NCBI GenBank assembly: GCA_947177225.1
Contig: CAMWTS010000008.1
Span: 1 to 64,000, forward strand
From: an uncultured Alistipes sp.
GTDB lineage: Bacteria > Bacteroidota > Bacteroidia > Bacteroidales > Rikenellaceae
Reading direction: 5' to 3'
Length of the DNA: 64,000 nucleotides
Position 1 is the first letter of the stretch. Each line of letters begins with the position of its first letter. Below, piece after piece: positions 52,051 to 61,939 of this stretch. The position numbers and the translations under genes are program-made. The notes under the pieces are model-generated. The model searched no databases, was not told where the DNA came from, and saw nothing but the letters and a program-made list of their open reading frames with translations.

Positions 52051-53232
52051 TCACGACAACTTATTAACCTCTATCTCGAAATCTGCCAATACATTCATAT
52101 AGTTGATGAATGCCTCATAGGCAGAACCATAGGGGTTGAAATAAGAGTGTACGTCGCCGTCGGAGAACCACTTTGTGGCCATGTAGTAGAAGTGATCCGA
52201 GGTCTGCATGAAATGCCATACGAACTCGAAATCCTTATTTTTCAACGCCTTGACCTTGGGAGCCAGGGCATACAGCTTCTCAAAGGCTTCGTTCTGCAAC
52301 TCGTTGCCGAGCCATGCCGTTACGTCGCGCTCCTCGTCGGCCCACGACATGGCATGCGGGCAGTGCAGTACAGCCACCGGCTGCAATTTCTTGGTAGCCT
52401 CGCTCACCGTGGCAAACTCGATCTCACCGGTAGAGAGCATGGCAGCAGGCAGAGCCTTCATGAAATCGAAGATACCGGTCGATGCCTTCTGGTGCTCGCC
52501 GAAAGTCTCGTAATCCATAAACAGGTTGACCACGTCGCCATTTTCGGCAGCTACCCAGCCGGCAAACTTATCGGCCGTCAGAGGATACTGATCCCAACCC
52601 TCGTTGGAGAAGCGGAAAGCGATATCGTCGGAGAGCTTGTAGTTGCGCAGCAGCAGGCGGAGCTTATTATCCGTGGCATCGGTGTAGACGAAATTGGGCG
52701 ATTTCCAGCCCAGCACATGTTTGGCACCCTCGGCCAGCATGGTCTTGAAACCCATACGCGACACGGCCTCACCTATCGAGTCGGAGTAGATCAGCTCGGT
52801 ATTGCGGAACGCCGTAGGCTTGCAACCGAACTCGCGCTTTATCATCGACGCATGCAGCTTGACCTGCTCGGCAAACTCCGTCTCCGAACGCAACGATGCC
52901 AGCGAGTGCGAATAGGTCTCGGCAAGAAACTCCACGCAGCCCGTATCGGCAAGAGCCTTGAACGACTCCAACACCTCAGGCGCATAGGCCTTGAACTGCT
53001 CGACGGCCGAGCCCGTTATGGAGAACGAACAACGGAACTTGCCTTTGTTCTCCTTGATGAGCTTCAGCAGCAGCGCATTCATCGGAAGATAGCACTGACG
53101 TGCCACTTTCTGCATGATGGCGCGGTTGGTAAAGTCGTCGAGGTAGTTGTGATCCTTGCCCATGTTGAAGAATCGATATACCTTCAAACGCCAAGGCTGA
53201 TGTACCTGAAAATAGAAGCAAACTGTCTTCAT
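52051..53232 (-). CDS. Glycoside hydrolase family 57 alpha-amylase/glucanotransferase-like
   Basis: A 393-aa cytosolic GH57 enzyme acting on alpha-1,4-glucans. The start MKTVCFYFQVHQPWRL carries the family's first conserved region (HQP). The nucleophile Glu is in FRNTELIYSD and the acid/base Asp in NLFMDYETFGEHQ. It is the last gene of the glycogen block, 15 nt after the GT4 gene, and could make or trim alpha-glucan chains. Followed by three long-hairpin elements. Confidence 0.92.
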   Translation of the reverse strand: MKTVCFYFQVHQPWRLKVYRFFNMGKDHNYLDDFTNRAIMQKVARQCYLPMNALLLKLIKENKGKFRCSFSITGSAVEQFKAYAPEVLESFKALADTGCVEFLAETYSHSLASLRSETEFAEQVKLHASMIKREFGCKPTAFRNTELIYSDSIGEAVSRMGFKTMLAEGAKHVLGWKSPNFVYTDATDNKLRLLLRNYKLSDDIAFRFSNEGWDQYPLTADKFAGWVAAENGDVVNLFMDYETFGEHQKASTGIFDFMKALPAAMLSTGEIEFATVSEATKKLQPVAVLHCPHAMSWADEERDVTAWLGNELQNEAFEKLYALAPKVKALKNKDFEFVWHFMQTSDHFYYMATKWFSDGDVHSYFNPYGSAYEAFINYMNVLADFEIEVNKLS

Positions 53233-53247
53233 ATATTTTGTATTTTA

Positions 53248-54570
53248 TTATTTCTTTTCGTTGCACTTTTCGATTGCCTGCTCGTAGACGCGTTTGATCT
53301 TCGCGGCGGCATTGTTCCACTTCAAGCCCGTTACCTCCTGCAAGCCCTTCGACGAGAACATCTTGGCAAGAGCCGGATAGGTAATCAGACCGTATATCGC
53401 GTCGGCCATTGCATCGACGTCCCAGTAATCGACCTTCACGGCATAATCCAGCACCTCGGCTACACCGCTCTGCTTGGAGATGATGACCGGCACGTTCGAG
53501 CGCATGGCCTCCAACGGCGATATGCCGAACGGCTCCGATACCGACGGCATGATATATACGTCGGAGAGCTGGAACATCTTCTGCACGTCGTCGCCGCGCA
53601 GGAAACCTGTGAAGTGAAAACGGTCGGCAATACCCAAAGCCGCGACACGGCGTATCACGTGGTTCATCATATCGCCCGAACCGGCCATTACGAAACGTAC
53701 ATTGGGGACGCGTTTGAGCACCTTGGCCGCAGCCTCGACAAAGTAGTCGGGCCCCTTCTGATAGGTTATTCGACCCAGGAACGTAACGATCTTGTCGTCG
53801 ACACCGCGTTCGGGCAGAGCCGTATCTTTCTCGGCGAAACGCACGGCATTGTGGACGGTCACCACTTTGTCGGGCTCCACGCCATAGCGGTTGATGACGA
53901 TGTTGCGCGTCAGATTCGACACAGCTATCACCATATCGGCAGCGTGCATGCCGGCACGCTCTATGGCATAGGTCTGCGTATTGATATTCTCACCGCTGCG
54001 ATCGAACTCCGTGGCGTGCATGTGCACCACCAGAGGCTTGCCCGACACCCGCTTGGCCGCGATACCGGCGAAATAGGTAAGCCAGTCGTGCGCATGTATC
54101 ACGTCAAACTGCCCCTCCAAATCCTTAGCCACCTGTGCCGCCACTATGGCATAGCGCGCAACCTCCTCCATCAGGTTGGCACCGTATTTTCCCGAGAACG
54201 TATAGCGTTGCGACCATACGTCACCGGGCACCTCCCACGTACGGCGACCCGTCCGCAGATACTCCTCGCGGTAGGTCTCGTAATCCTCCGGAGAGAGATA
54301 AGGGACCATATTCGAGTCGATATGGATAAACGACATCTTGCTCATGATGTCGTCCGCACCGGTAGCCACATCGCCCTTGTAGAGAGCTTCCACATCGCTT
54401 GCATTGACGACCTTCACGAAGCGCTGGTCTTCATCGCCCGAAGCCTTGGGCATGACGAAGATCACCTCGACATCGTTGCGAGCCAAACCTCGCGTCATAC
54501 CGTAGCAGGCCGTACCCAGTCCGCCGGCGATATGGGGAGGGAACTCCCAGCCGAACATTAAGACTCTCAT
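53248..54570 (-). CDS. GT4 glycosyltransferase (glycogen synthase-like)
   Basis: A 440-aa GT-B enzyme. The N-terminal domain shows GWEFPPHIAGGLGTA and DVIHAHDWLTYFAG; the C-terminal family-4 domain shows FLGRITYQKGPDYFVEAA and the E-x7-E type motif in SEPFGISPLEAM. In Bacteroidetes this gene travels with GH57 and the debranching enzyme and is thought to act in glycogen or alpha-glucan metabolism. It lies 61 nt after the debranching gene and 15 nt before GH57. Confidence 0.9.
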   Translation of the reverse strand: MRVLMFGWEFPPHIAGGLGTACYGMTRGLARNDVEVIFVMPKASGDEDQRFVKVVNASDVEALYKGDVATGADDIMSKMSFIHIDSNMVPYLSPEDYETYREEYLRTGRRTWEVPGDVWSQRYTFSGKYGANLMEEVARYAIVAAQVAKDLEGQFDVIHAHDWLTYFAGIAAKRVSGKPLVVHMHATEFDRSGENINTQTYAIERAGMHAADMVIAVSNLTRNIVINRYGVEPDKVVTVHNAVRFAEKDTALPERGVDDKIVTFLGRITYQKGPDYFVEAAAKVLKRVPNVRFVMAGSGDMMNHVIRRVAALGIADRFHFTGFLRGDDVQKMFQLSDVYIMPSVSEPFGISPLEAMRSNVPVIISKQSGVAEVLDYAVKVDYWDVDAMADAIYGLITYPALAKMFSSKGLQEVTGLKWNNAAAKIKRVYEQAIEKCNEKK

Positions 54571-54631
54571 AATCAGTAAAAAGTTAGTTTATTATTTATA
54601 GTTTTGTGTTTCGATTAAATCCTGTCGGCCG

Positions 54632-56698
54632 CTACTTCCTGCCCTTTGAGGCGTTCTTCGCACCGGTTTTCGAATCAGTCTTCGAGCCTTTGCCCTTGGA
54701 AGCAGACTTGGCAGCCGCCGACTTACGGTCGGCCTTGTCCGCTTTGCCCTCCTTCTTTCCGGCCGAAGCGGCGTATTTACCGATCAACTCGTTGATATAC
54801 AGAAGACCGCCGACGCTTGTAGCATGCGACACCGATCCGCGTGCGGCAAATGGAGGATCGGCCTCGAAACGCTCGCTGACAGAACCTATGCAGTGAGTCT
54901 GCAATTCGCCGTCGAAAGCACGCAACATCTCGCGGGCATCGTCGACAAACCGCTCTCCGCCCAGAGAGAAGCAGCTCTTGACATAGAGCATAAGCGGCCA
55001 TATCCACACCGAACCGTTGCGCGAAGCGAGATCCTGCGAGCGTTGATCCTCGGCGTAGGTCGACTCGAACAGAGGATTGAGCGGCGAGAGCGAACGCAGG
55101 CCGCGCGGCGTGAGCAGATGCTGACGCATGACCAGAATCATGTCGACCTTCTGCGAGTCGTTGAGCATCGAGTAGTCCAGACCGCATGCCACGACCATGT
55201 TGCAGCGTATGAACTTATTGGTTTCGTATTGATTTACATAGTCGGCCGCATAGCCCTCCTCTTCGAGCCAGAACTTCTCGATGAAGCTGTGACGGGTAGT
55301 CTCCGGAATATCCTTCCAGCGATCGACGAATGCCTTGTCCTTGTGTTTGCGAGCCAGCTCCAAGGTGTACATCACGGCATTGTACCACAACGCCTCCACC
55401 TCGACGGCATAACCCGCACGCTGCGTTACGGGGCGTCCGTCGACCATAGTACCCATCCACGTCAGCGGGCGGTCGGCAGCCTCTGCCCATATCAGACCGT
55501 TGTCGTGCATGACGATCTCACCGGCTATACCGCGGCGATATGCCTCCAAGACAGATTTCATGGTCTCACCGTAGCGCTGCCACAACTCCTTGGTTCCTAT
55601 ATGTTTTTCAAGATGCTGCAACGTCCAGAACAGCCACAGCGGAGCATCGGCCGAGACACGCGCCGAGGCCGAACCGGCAAAGTCGCCGTCGCGCATCGAG
55701 CGCACCATCGTATCGAGCACATCGATGCAGTCCTCCTTGTAGCCCTGAGTGAGAGTCAGACCCGGCAGCGAAATAAACGTGTCGCGGCCTATTGGACCGA
55801 ACCACGGGTAACCGGCTATGACCTCGGTACGCTGCCCGGGACGGCGTATTACGAACTGACGCGCCGAATGTTCCAGACAACTCAGAAAATCGATCTTATG
55901 CGTGCGGCGCATGATCGACTGTTCGAACACGGCGTCGATGGTTTCGGGCGATGCCATCATGTCGGTCGAAGCCGAGAAGATAACGCTTTCACCCTTTTTG
56001 ATCTTCAACTCGAAATAGCCCGTAGTCATCAGGTCCTCATAACCGTCGTAACCGCGCTTCAACTCCTCCTGATACTCGAAGTTGTAGTACCAGTCGGGAG
56101 CGGCAACGAACTCGGCATCGGCGCGGTTGGTCTGCAAATAGAGCCACGGGAAGCCATCGTAGAGCCGGCACTTCACACCGCACGGCACCTCGTAAGAGCG
56201 GCCGTCGGCCTGCATGTTGGCCTTCGACAGCGAGTGTTTGTCGCGGAAAGCCATCAGCGGACGCAGACGCAATGTGGTGTCCGAATGGGCATCGACAAGC
56301 GTATAGCGTATCATCAGCTGCGTGCGCTTATGTATCCACAGCAGCTCCTTGCGAAGTATCACGCCTCCCACACGATAGGTGATCGTGGGGGTGGGAGTAT
56401 AGGCGAAATCGGTGATGTATTTGTGTCCTCGCGGCTCGTAGACGCCCTGATAACGGTGCAGAGCCAGATTGAACGACTGGTCGTGCTGCACGATGGTCTC
56501 GTCCAGCGACGAGAGCAGCACGAACGTGCGGTCGCTCTCATCGATCGGCGCAACCATCAGACCGTGATACTTGCGCGTATTGCAGCAGACGATCGTGGTG
56601 CTCATATAACCGCCGCGACGATCCGTAGCCAGCATCTCGCGCGAGAGCGAATACTCCAAATTGCCCAATTCCCGCTTATCGAATGTGAGTCCTGACAT
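54632..56698 (-). CDS. Amylo-alpha-1,6-glucosidase (debranching enzyme) with basic tail
   Basis: Glycogen debranching enzyme of about 688 aa from MSGLTFDKRELG; the ORF's first 31 codons are AT-rich leader. The N-terminal domain (about 1-270) has the pattern DRRGGYMSTTIVCCNTRKYHG; the (alpha/alpha)6 barrel follows, with AGYPWFGPIGRDTFI and NGSVWIWPLM. The last ~50 residues form a Lys/Ser/Ala/Gly-rich tail unlike the catalytic core. Hydrolyses alpha-1,6 branches left by the phosphorylase encoded just upstream. Confidence 0.92.
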   Translation of the reverse strand: MSGLTFDKRELGNLEYSLSREMLATDRRGGYMSTTIVCCNTRKYHGLMVAPIDESDRTFVLLSSLDETIVQHDQSFNLALHRYQGVYEPRGHKYITDFAYTPTPTITYRVGGVILRKELLWIHKRTQLMIRYTLVDAHSDTTLRLRPLMAFRDKHSLSKANMQADGRSYEVPCGVKCRLYDGFPWLYLQTNRADAEFVAAPDWYYNFEYQEELKRGYDGYEDLMTTGYFELKIKKGESVIFSASTDMMASPETIDAVFEQSIMRRTHKIDFLSCLEHSARQFVIRRPGQRTEVIAGYPWFGPIGRDTFISLPGLTLTQGYKEDCIDVLDTMVRSMRDGDFAGSASARVSADAPLWLFWTLQHLEKHIGTKELWQRYGETMKSVLEAYRRGIAGEIVMHDNGLIWAEAADRPLTWMGTMVDGRPVTQRAGYAVEVEALWYNAVMYTLELARKHKDKAFVDRWKDIPETTRHSFIEKFWLEEEGYAADYVNQYETNKFIRCNMVVACGLDYSMLNDSQKVDMILVMRQHLLTPRGLRSLSPLNPLFESTYAEDQRSQDLASRNGSVWIWPLMLYVKSCFSLGGERFVDDAREMLRAFDGELQTHCIGSVSERFEADPPFAARGSVSHATSVGGLLYINELIGKYAASAGKKEGKADKADRKSAAAKSASKGKGSKTDSKTGAKNASKGRK

Positions 56699-56791
56699 AT
56701 TATTAAGGTATTTATAGGTAATATTTAACACTTGCGTATCGTAAAGTAAATTTACGAAAAAATCTCCGAACTTCCAAATTATCAATCGCAT

Positions 56792-56815
56792 AAAGGGAAG
56801 GTCGCCCTTCCCTTT
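56792..56815 (-). terminator. Hairpin between the phosphorylase fusion and debranching genes
   Basis: Stem AAAGGGAAGG / CCTTCCCTTT with a short loop, located 30 nt after the stop of the fusion gene on the minus strand. There is no long T-run, so it may be a weak terminator or an RNA-stability hairpin. Confidence 0.55.
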
Positions 56816-56844
56816 ATCGACTCAAACATATATCGGTCAAAAGG

Positions 56845-59800
56845 TTAGGCCCACTTAACCAACGCAAAGTCCATTCTGTAAGGCAGATGCTCGTTGCGAG
56901 GATATACACGCAGCGCCACATCGAACGAGCCTGTACGCTGGGGAGCATAGTCCAGAGCCAGCACCACGGTGCTGCCGTCGACCGACTGCAACTCCAACTG
57001 ACGCGTCTCCACGACATTGGCACCCTGTCCGGCCTCTATCTGCTTGGCCACGACCAGCTCGGCACCGATATCCTCCGGCGAGAGGTTGGCCAGATCGAGC
57101 GTGATCTCGAAGCGATACTTCGAACCAACGAATATTGCCTCGCTCTCGATCTCGGCACGCTTCACATCGAGGATCTTCACCGAATCCCACGCCGCCGACA
57201 CCTTGCGTTTCCAGGCGGCGATGCGACGTGCCAGCATATAGTTGTCGGCGAGCATCAGCTCCTTGCGTGCGGCGAGCTTGTTGTAGAATCGCTCCTCGTA
57301 ATCAATCAGCATGCGGTTGGTCGTGAAGTTCGACGCGATATCGGCCACACAACGCTTGACCGAAGCCACCCAATTATGAGGTATGCCGTCCTTGGCGCGA
57401 TCGTAGTAGAGCGGCACGATCTGCTCCTCGATCGTATTGTATATCATCTCGGCGTCGAGCTCGTCCTGATAGCCCTGATCGGCATATGTACGCTCCATGG
57501 GCAGACACCAGCCGGCATCTTTCTTATAGCCCTCGACCCACCAGCCGTCGAGCACCGAGAACTGCATTACACCGTTCATTACGCACTTCTCGCCCGACGT
57601 ACCCGAAGCCTCCAACGGACGGGTCGGCGTATTTAACCACACATCGACACCCTGCACCATGCGACGGGCAAGCTCCATATCGTAGTTCTGCAAGAAGAGT
57701 ATCTTGCCCACGAACTGCGGCATGGCCGACACTTCGACGATGCGCTTTATCAGATCCTGGCCGGGCTTGTCGTTGGGGTGAGCCTTGCCCGCGAAGATGA
57801 ACTGCACGGGGTGCTCCTTGTTATTGACGATTGCCGAGAGACGATCGAGATTGGTAAAGAGCAGGTATGCACGCTTATAGGTTGCGAAGCGACGGGCAAA
57901 GCCGATAGTAAGTACATCGGGCTTGATGCCCTCCACGACCTGAACCATCTGGCGCGGCGACTCCAAACGCACCTGCGTAGGATCGCTGAAACGCTTGCGA
58001 ATGTGATCGATCAGGCGGGTCTTCAACGCCATGCGCTCGCGCCACAGCGTCTCGTCTTCGATCTCGTGCACCTTCTGCCATGCCGGTATATTATAGGTAT
58101 GTCCCTCGAAGCCTTCGGGGAAATACTTCGCATAGAGACGGCGCAAATTCGATGCCGTCCACGTCGGGAAGTGCACACCGTTGGTGACATATCCGATATG
58201 AAGCTCGTTCTTGAAGTATCCCGGCCACATATTGCCCAAAATATCTTTCGACACCTCGCCATGCAGCCACGACACGCCGTTAACCTCCTGCGAGAGGTTG
58301 CATGCCAGCACCGACATCGAGAACTTCTCGTTCGGATCGCTGGGGTTGGTCTTGCCGAGGTTGATGAACTGATCCCACGTTATGCCCAGCACATCGGGAT
58401 AATGCGACATATACTGGCGCAACATCGCTTCGGGGAATGCGTCGTGACCGGCCGGCACGGGCGTATGGGTCGTAAAGAGCGACGAGCTGCGGACAACCTC
58501 CAACGCCTCCGAGAACGACAGACGTTTCTTGGCGATGAGGTTGCGGATACGCTCGATGCCGATAAATGCAGCATGACCCTCGTTGCAGTGATATACCTGC
58601 TGCTTGATACCCATCTTCACCAGCGCGCGGATACCGCCCACACCGAGCAGGATCTCCTGCTTCAAACGATTCTCCCAGTCGCCGCCGTAGAGATAATATG
58701 TCACCTGACGATCCTCTTCGAGGTTGGCCTCGTAGTCGGCATCGAGCAGGAACAGATCGGTGCGTCCCACCTGACACTTCCACACGCGAGCCGAAAGCGA
58801 ACGGCCGGGGAAGGCGATCTGTATGCTGATCCAGTTGCCGTCCTCGTCACGCACGGGCGAGATGGGCAGCTTGAAGAAGTTCTGAGCCTCGTATGTAGCC
58901 TCCTGCGCTCCCTGAGACGAGAGTCGCTGAGTGAAATAGCCGTAGCGATAGAGCAGACCCACAGCAACCATCGGTACATTGCGATCCGACGCCTCTTTAA
59001 GATAGTCGCCTGCGAGAATACCCAGACCGCCCGAATAGATCTTCAACGACGAGTGCAAACCGTACTCCATCGAGAAGTATGCGATCTTGGCCGATTCGGG
59101 CGACGGCTTCTCCGACATGTATTCGGTGAACTGAGCATACACCTCGTCCATCTTTTCGAGGAAACCGGCATCGGTCGAGAGCTGCGCAAGACGCTCCACA
59201 GAGAGCTTGTCGAGCAGCACGATGGGATTGCGATCCACCTCGACCCACAGCTTCTCGTCGGCATACTCGAACAGGTCGCGAGCAGCCGGAGTCCAGCACC
59301 ACCAAAGGTTGCGAGCCAGCTCCTCCAACGGTTTCAGACGCTCGGGAATGCTCTTCTCGACCATCAGACGATGCCATGAAGGACGGTTCGAGGTGAGCTG
59401 CTGACGCACGAAATTGATCTGCTCGTCCTTGGCTCCGCCGTCAAGCACGACACGGTTGGTACGCGATATGGAGTTGTCGATAGCCTCTTCGTAGGCCTTC
59501 TCGTACTCGGCGTAGAGCTTCGACCAGAGTGCCGTATGCGACACCTCGACAGCCGATACGCTAAGCGACGAGTAATCCCCGGTCGACAGACCGAGATAGC
59601 GCTTGATCGTATCGGTAATCTCCAATGCCACCTCGCGCTCGTTGTAGTCGTCGCGACGTATTACGTCCACACCGCCGTGATGAGACTGTTTCGAAACCCA
59701 CATGCCGAAACCCGACAATGTAGTGGTTACGGTCGGCACGCCGAATGCCACCGATTCCAGCGGAGTGTAGCCCCACGGCTCGTAGTAAGATGCGAACACC

Positions 59801-61092
59801 GTAAGATCCATGCCCGAGAACAGGTCGTAGTAAGGCATGTTGAAGATACCGTCGTTGCCGGTAAGATAGGTAGGCACGAACAACACCTTCACGCGCGACG
59901 ATTTGGTCGAGAGTATGCTGCCCTCGATGCTCTGGCACACGGCGTCCCACGCCTCGTTCTCTATGTTGTGCGTCAGGAAACGCTTCTGCGACGGGTCGAT
60001 CGGCTTCGATGGATCCTGCAAATGCGCCTGCAAATCGACACGCATACCCACCGTCGCAGCCGGCACGGCTATGACAGCAAGCACCTCGCGGTCGTCCGTA
60101 TCTCGCACGGCCAGCTGCTTCAAGGCTTCCAGGAATACGTCGATACCCTTGTTGCGGAACTCATAGCGGCCGCTTGTAGCCACGATCAGCGGCTCCTTCT
60201 CGAACTTGTGATCCCATGCAGCCTCGGCCACAGCGATGATCTTCTTGCGCGCCAGACGGCGTTTCTCGGCCAGCACACCGGCCTCAGGTACGAAGCCGTT
60301 ATCGAAGCCGTTGGGAGTAATGCGGGTTACCTCTCTGCCCAACAGATACTTGCACTCATTGGCCGTAATATCGCTCACCGTAAGGAAAGCATCGGCATAT
60401 GTGGCCGCAGCCTTCTCTATCGAATGCTTGGCCAAAACGTTGAACTGACGCGCCAGGTCGTCGGCATTGAACTTGTGCAGATCGTTGTAGAGCGGCAGAC
60501 GATTGCCGGCAATGCAGCGGCCGATGACCGTGGCATGAGTCGAAAATACCGTAGCCACGTAGGGCGCATTGTTGCGCAGATGCAGGCTGCCGGCCGAAGT
60601 CATCCACTCGTGGAAATGAGCCACGACCTTGTCCGTTGCCGCACAGAAGTGCTCTACATAAGAGGTGATTACCTCTCCTGCGGCATAACCGAACAGCACC
60701 GGCTCGATGTAGTCCCACTGACCCGATATCGAATCGACATGATACACGTCCCACAGCTTCTTCAATATCTCGTCTTTCTGACCGAAGAACGATTTGAAAT
60801 CGACGAGTATGGCTATGGGCGAGCTTTCGATCTTCCAGCGACCTATACGCACACGTATACCGGTGGCATACAACGCCTCACGCCATGCGCTCATCAGCGT
60901 CACGTCCTCGTCGAATTCGGGATTGCCCCCGTCCTGCGTGAAATCGGGACCGATGGTTATGTATTTATCGCCCATGCGGCTAACTACGGTCGAGGCCTTG
61001 GTGGCAATCACCGTATGTATTCCGCCGACCTTGTTGCAAACCTCCCAACTTACCTCAAAGAGAAAATCGGGACTCAGATTGACATTACTCAT
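56845..61092 (-). CDS. Glycogen synthase (GT3)-alpha-glucan phosphorylase (GT35) fusion
   Basis: A 1415-aa cytosolic protein. Residues ~1-545 resemble the animal/fungal type GT3 glycogen synthase (FEVSWEVCNKVGGIHTV, VVAHFHEWMTSAG, TVFSTHATVIGRCIAG, ASYYEPWGYTPLESVAFG). After a linker around 550-575, residues to the end are an alpha-glucan phosphorylase (NLWWCWTPAARDLFEYA, YSGGLGILAGDYLKEASD, YHCNEGHAAFIG). The PLP-Lys motif ASGTSGEKCVMNG is near residue 1168, followed by an Ig-like C-terminal domain. Synthesis and phosphorolysis of glycogen thus sit in one chain. No frameshift joins them; the ORF is continuous. First gene of the glycogen block. Confidence 0.92.
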   Translation of the reverse strand: MSNVNLSPDFLFEVSWEVCNKVGGIHTVIATKASTVVSRMGDKYITIGPDFTQDGGNPEFDEDVTLMSAWREALYATGIRVRIGRWKIESSPIAILVDFKSFFGQKDEILKKLWDVYHVDSISGQWDYIEPVLFGYAAGEVITSYVEHFCAATDKVVAHFHEWMTSAGSLHLRNNAPYVATVFSTHATVIGRCIAGNRLPLYNDLHKFNADDLARQFNVLAKHSIEKAAATYADAFLTVSDITANECKYLLGREVTRITPNGFDNGFVPEAGVLAEKRRLARKKIIAVAEAAWDHKFEKEPLIVATSGRYEFRNKGIDVFLEALKQLAVRDTDDREVLAVIAVPAATVGMRVDLQAHLQDPSKPIDPSQKRFLTHNIENEAWDAVCQSIEGSILSTKSSRVKVLFVPTYLTGNDGIFNMPYYDLFSGMDLTVFASYYEPWGYTPLESVAFGVPTVTTTLSGFGMWVSKQSHHGGVDVIRRDDYNEREVALEITDTIKRYLGLSTGDYSSLSVSAVEVSHTALWSKLYAEYEKAYEEAIDNSISRTNRVVLDGGAKDEQINFVRQQLTSNRPSWHRLMVEKSIPERLKPLEELARNLWWCWTPAARDLFEYADEKLWVEVDRNPIVLLDKLSVERLAQLSTDAGFLEKMDEVYAQFTEYMSEKPSPESAKIAYFSMEYGLHSSLKIYSGGLGILAGDYLKEASDRNVPMVAVGLLYRYGYFTQRLSSQGAQEATYEAQNFFKLPISPVRDEDGNWISIQIAFPGRSLSARVWKCQVGRTDLFLLDADYEANLEEDRQVTYYLYGGDWENRLKQEILLGVGGIRALVKMGIKQQVYHCNEGHAAFIGIERIRNLIAKKRLSFSEALEVVRSSSLFTTHTPVPAGHDAFPEAMLRQYMSHYPDVLGITWDQFINLGKTNPSDPNEKFSMSVLACNLSQEVNGVSWLHGEVSKDILGNMWPGYFKNELHIGYVTNGVHFPTWTASNLRRLYAKYFPEGFEGHTYNIPAWQKVHEIEDETLWRERMALKTRLIDHIRKRFSDPTQVRLESPRQMVQVVEGIKPDVLTIGFARRFATYKRAYLLFTNLDRLSAIVNNKEHPVQFIFAGKAHPNDKPGQDLIKRIVEVSAMPQFVGKILFLQNYDMELARRMVQGVDVWLNTPTRPLEASGTSGEKCVMNGVMQFSVLDGWWVEGYKKDAGWCLPMERTYADQGYQDELDAEMIYNTIEEQIVPLYYDRAKDGIPHNWVASVKRCVADIASNFTTNRMLIDYEERFYNKLAARKELMLADNYMLARRIAAWKRKVSAAWDSVKILDVKRAEIESEAIFVGSKYRFEITLDLANLSPEDIGAELVVAKQIEAGQGANVVETRQLELQSVDGSTVVLALDYAPQRTGSFDVALRVYPRNEHLPYRMDFALVKWA

Positions 61093-61140
61093 ACTCCGTT
61101 ATTTTTATTTATTAATTATTTGCAGAAATATTTTCCCGTG

Positions 61141-61172
61141 CAAAGGTAATACAAATATTTAATAAAGGGCAA
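61141..61172 (-). promoter_or_regulatory. Promoter of the glycogen operon
   Basis: Minus-strand TTG (61172-61170), 21-nt spacer and TACCTTTG (61148-61141), about 50 nt before the start of the fusion gene. Confidence 0.68.
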
Positions 61173-61510
61173 CCTTTTTAAAATTATTTAATAACTTTTT
61201 CAGACAAATGCTCCGCTACCGCTCTCTGGCCGGCATTCGGTACCTAAAATTTAATCTTTCCGTAACATAGCTCACCCGACCCATCAGCAAAAGATATGCA
61301 AAAACAGATACTCCGCACCGACAATAAGAACAATTCCCCGCCCCATATGCCAACCGCCGGACACAACCCGCTCCAAGCCCCATTTCACCCATTCGGTCTT
61401 CAAAGCCCGACTCCACACGTGCAATATTTCGCACCCATGCACTACACAAAACATGATGACAAACACCCTGCATGCCACGCTATAAAATATTCGACAGCCC
61501 TCTGCAATAT
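61173..61510. other. Gene-free stretch upstream of the glycogen operon
   Basis: About 340 nt of mixed composition. I see no conserved gene, RNA or repeat. The small ORFs here lack family resemblance and run into the repeat array. Confidence 0.4.
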
Positions 61511-61939
61511 GACAAGTCGAACGAATGTGAGACATCTGGGGGGGGGTGCAGAATGTATAAAAACAGTGGAAATCGCCGCGCACAAACTCTTAACTGTGCT
61601 TAGAACAGCACCGGCCTGTCACTCCGAGGAGCAACGCAGTTGCGACGTGGGAGTCTCGCCATTAGCAATTGTCACTCCGAGGAGCCGCAGGCGACGTGGG
61701 AGTCTCTTCTGAATCGCCACTCCGAGGAGCCAAAGGCGACGTGGGAGTCTCGCAGGCGGGTGCGCAGTTTGCCGCACCAAAAGAGATTCTCACGTCGGAC
61801 GTGCCGTCCTCCTCAGAATGACAAACACGTAATGTCATGTCGAACGAACGTGAGACATCTGGGAAAGACAAGACCGGCAGCATGTTAAAAGACAGAGGAA
61901 ATCGTCCCGCACAGATTTCTCTCTCTCGCTCGAAATGAC
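61511..61939. repeat. Short-hairpin array E (composite module, 5' of E7)
   Basis: Order: ATGTC-like plus with a following run of nine G (61511-61546); a badly decayed ATTTC region (about 61578-61606); ACTCC plus (61618-61658, 61670-61706, and a decayed copy 61715-61752); ATTCT minus (61782-61821); ATGTC plus (about 61834-61863); ATTTC minus (about 61911-61939). Same order as arrays A, C and D. Confidence 0.84.
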
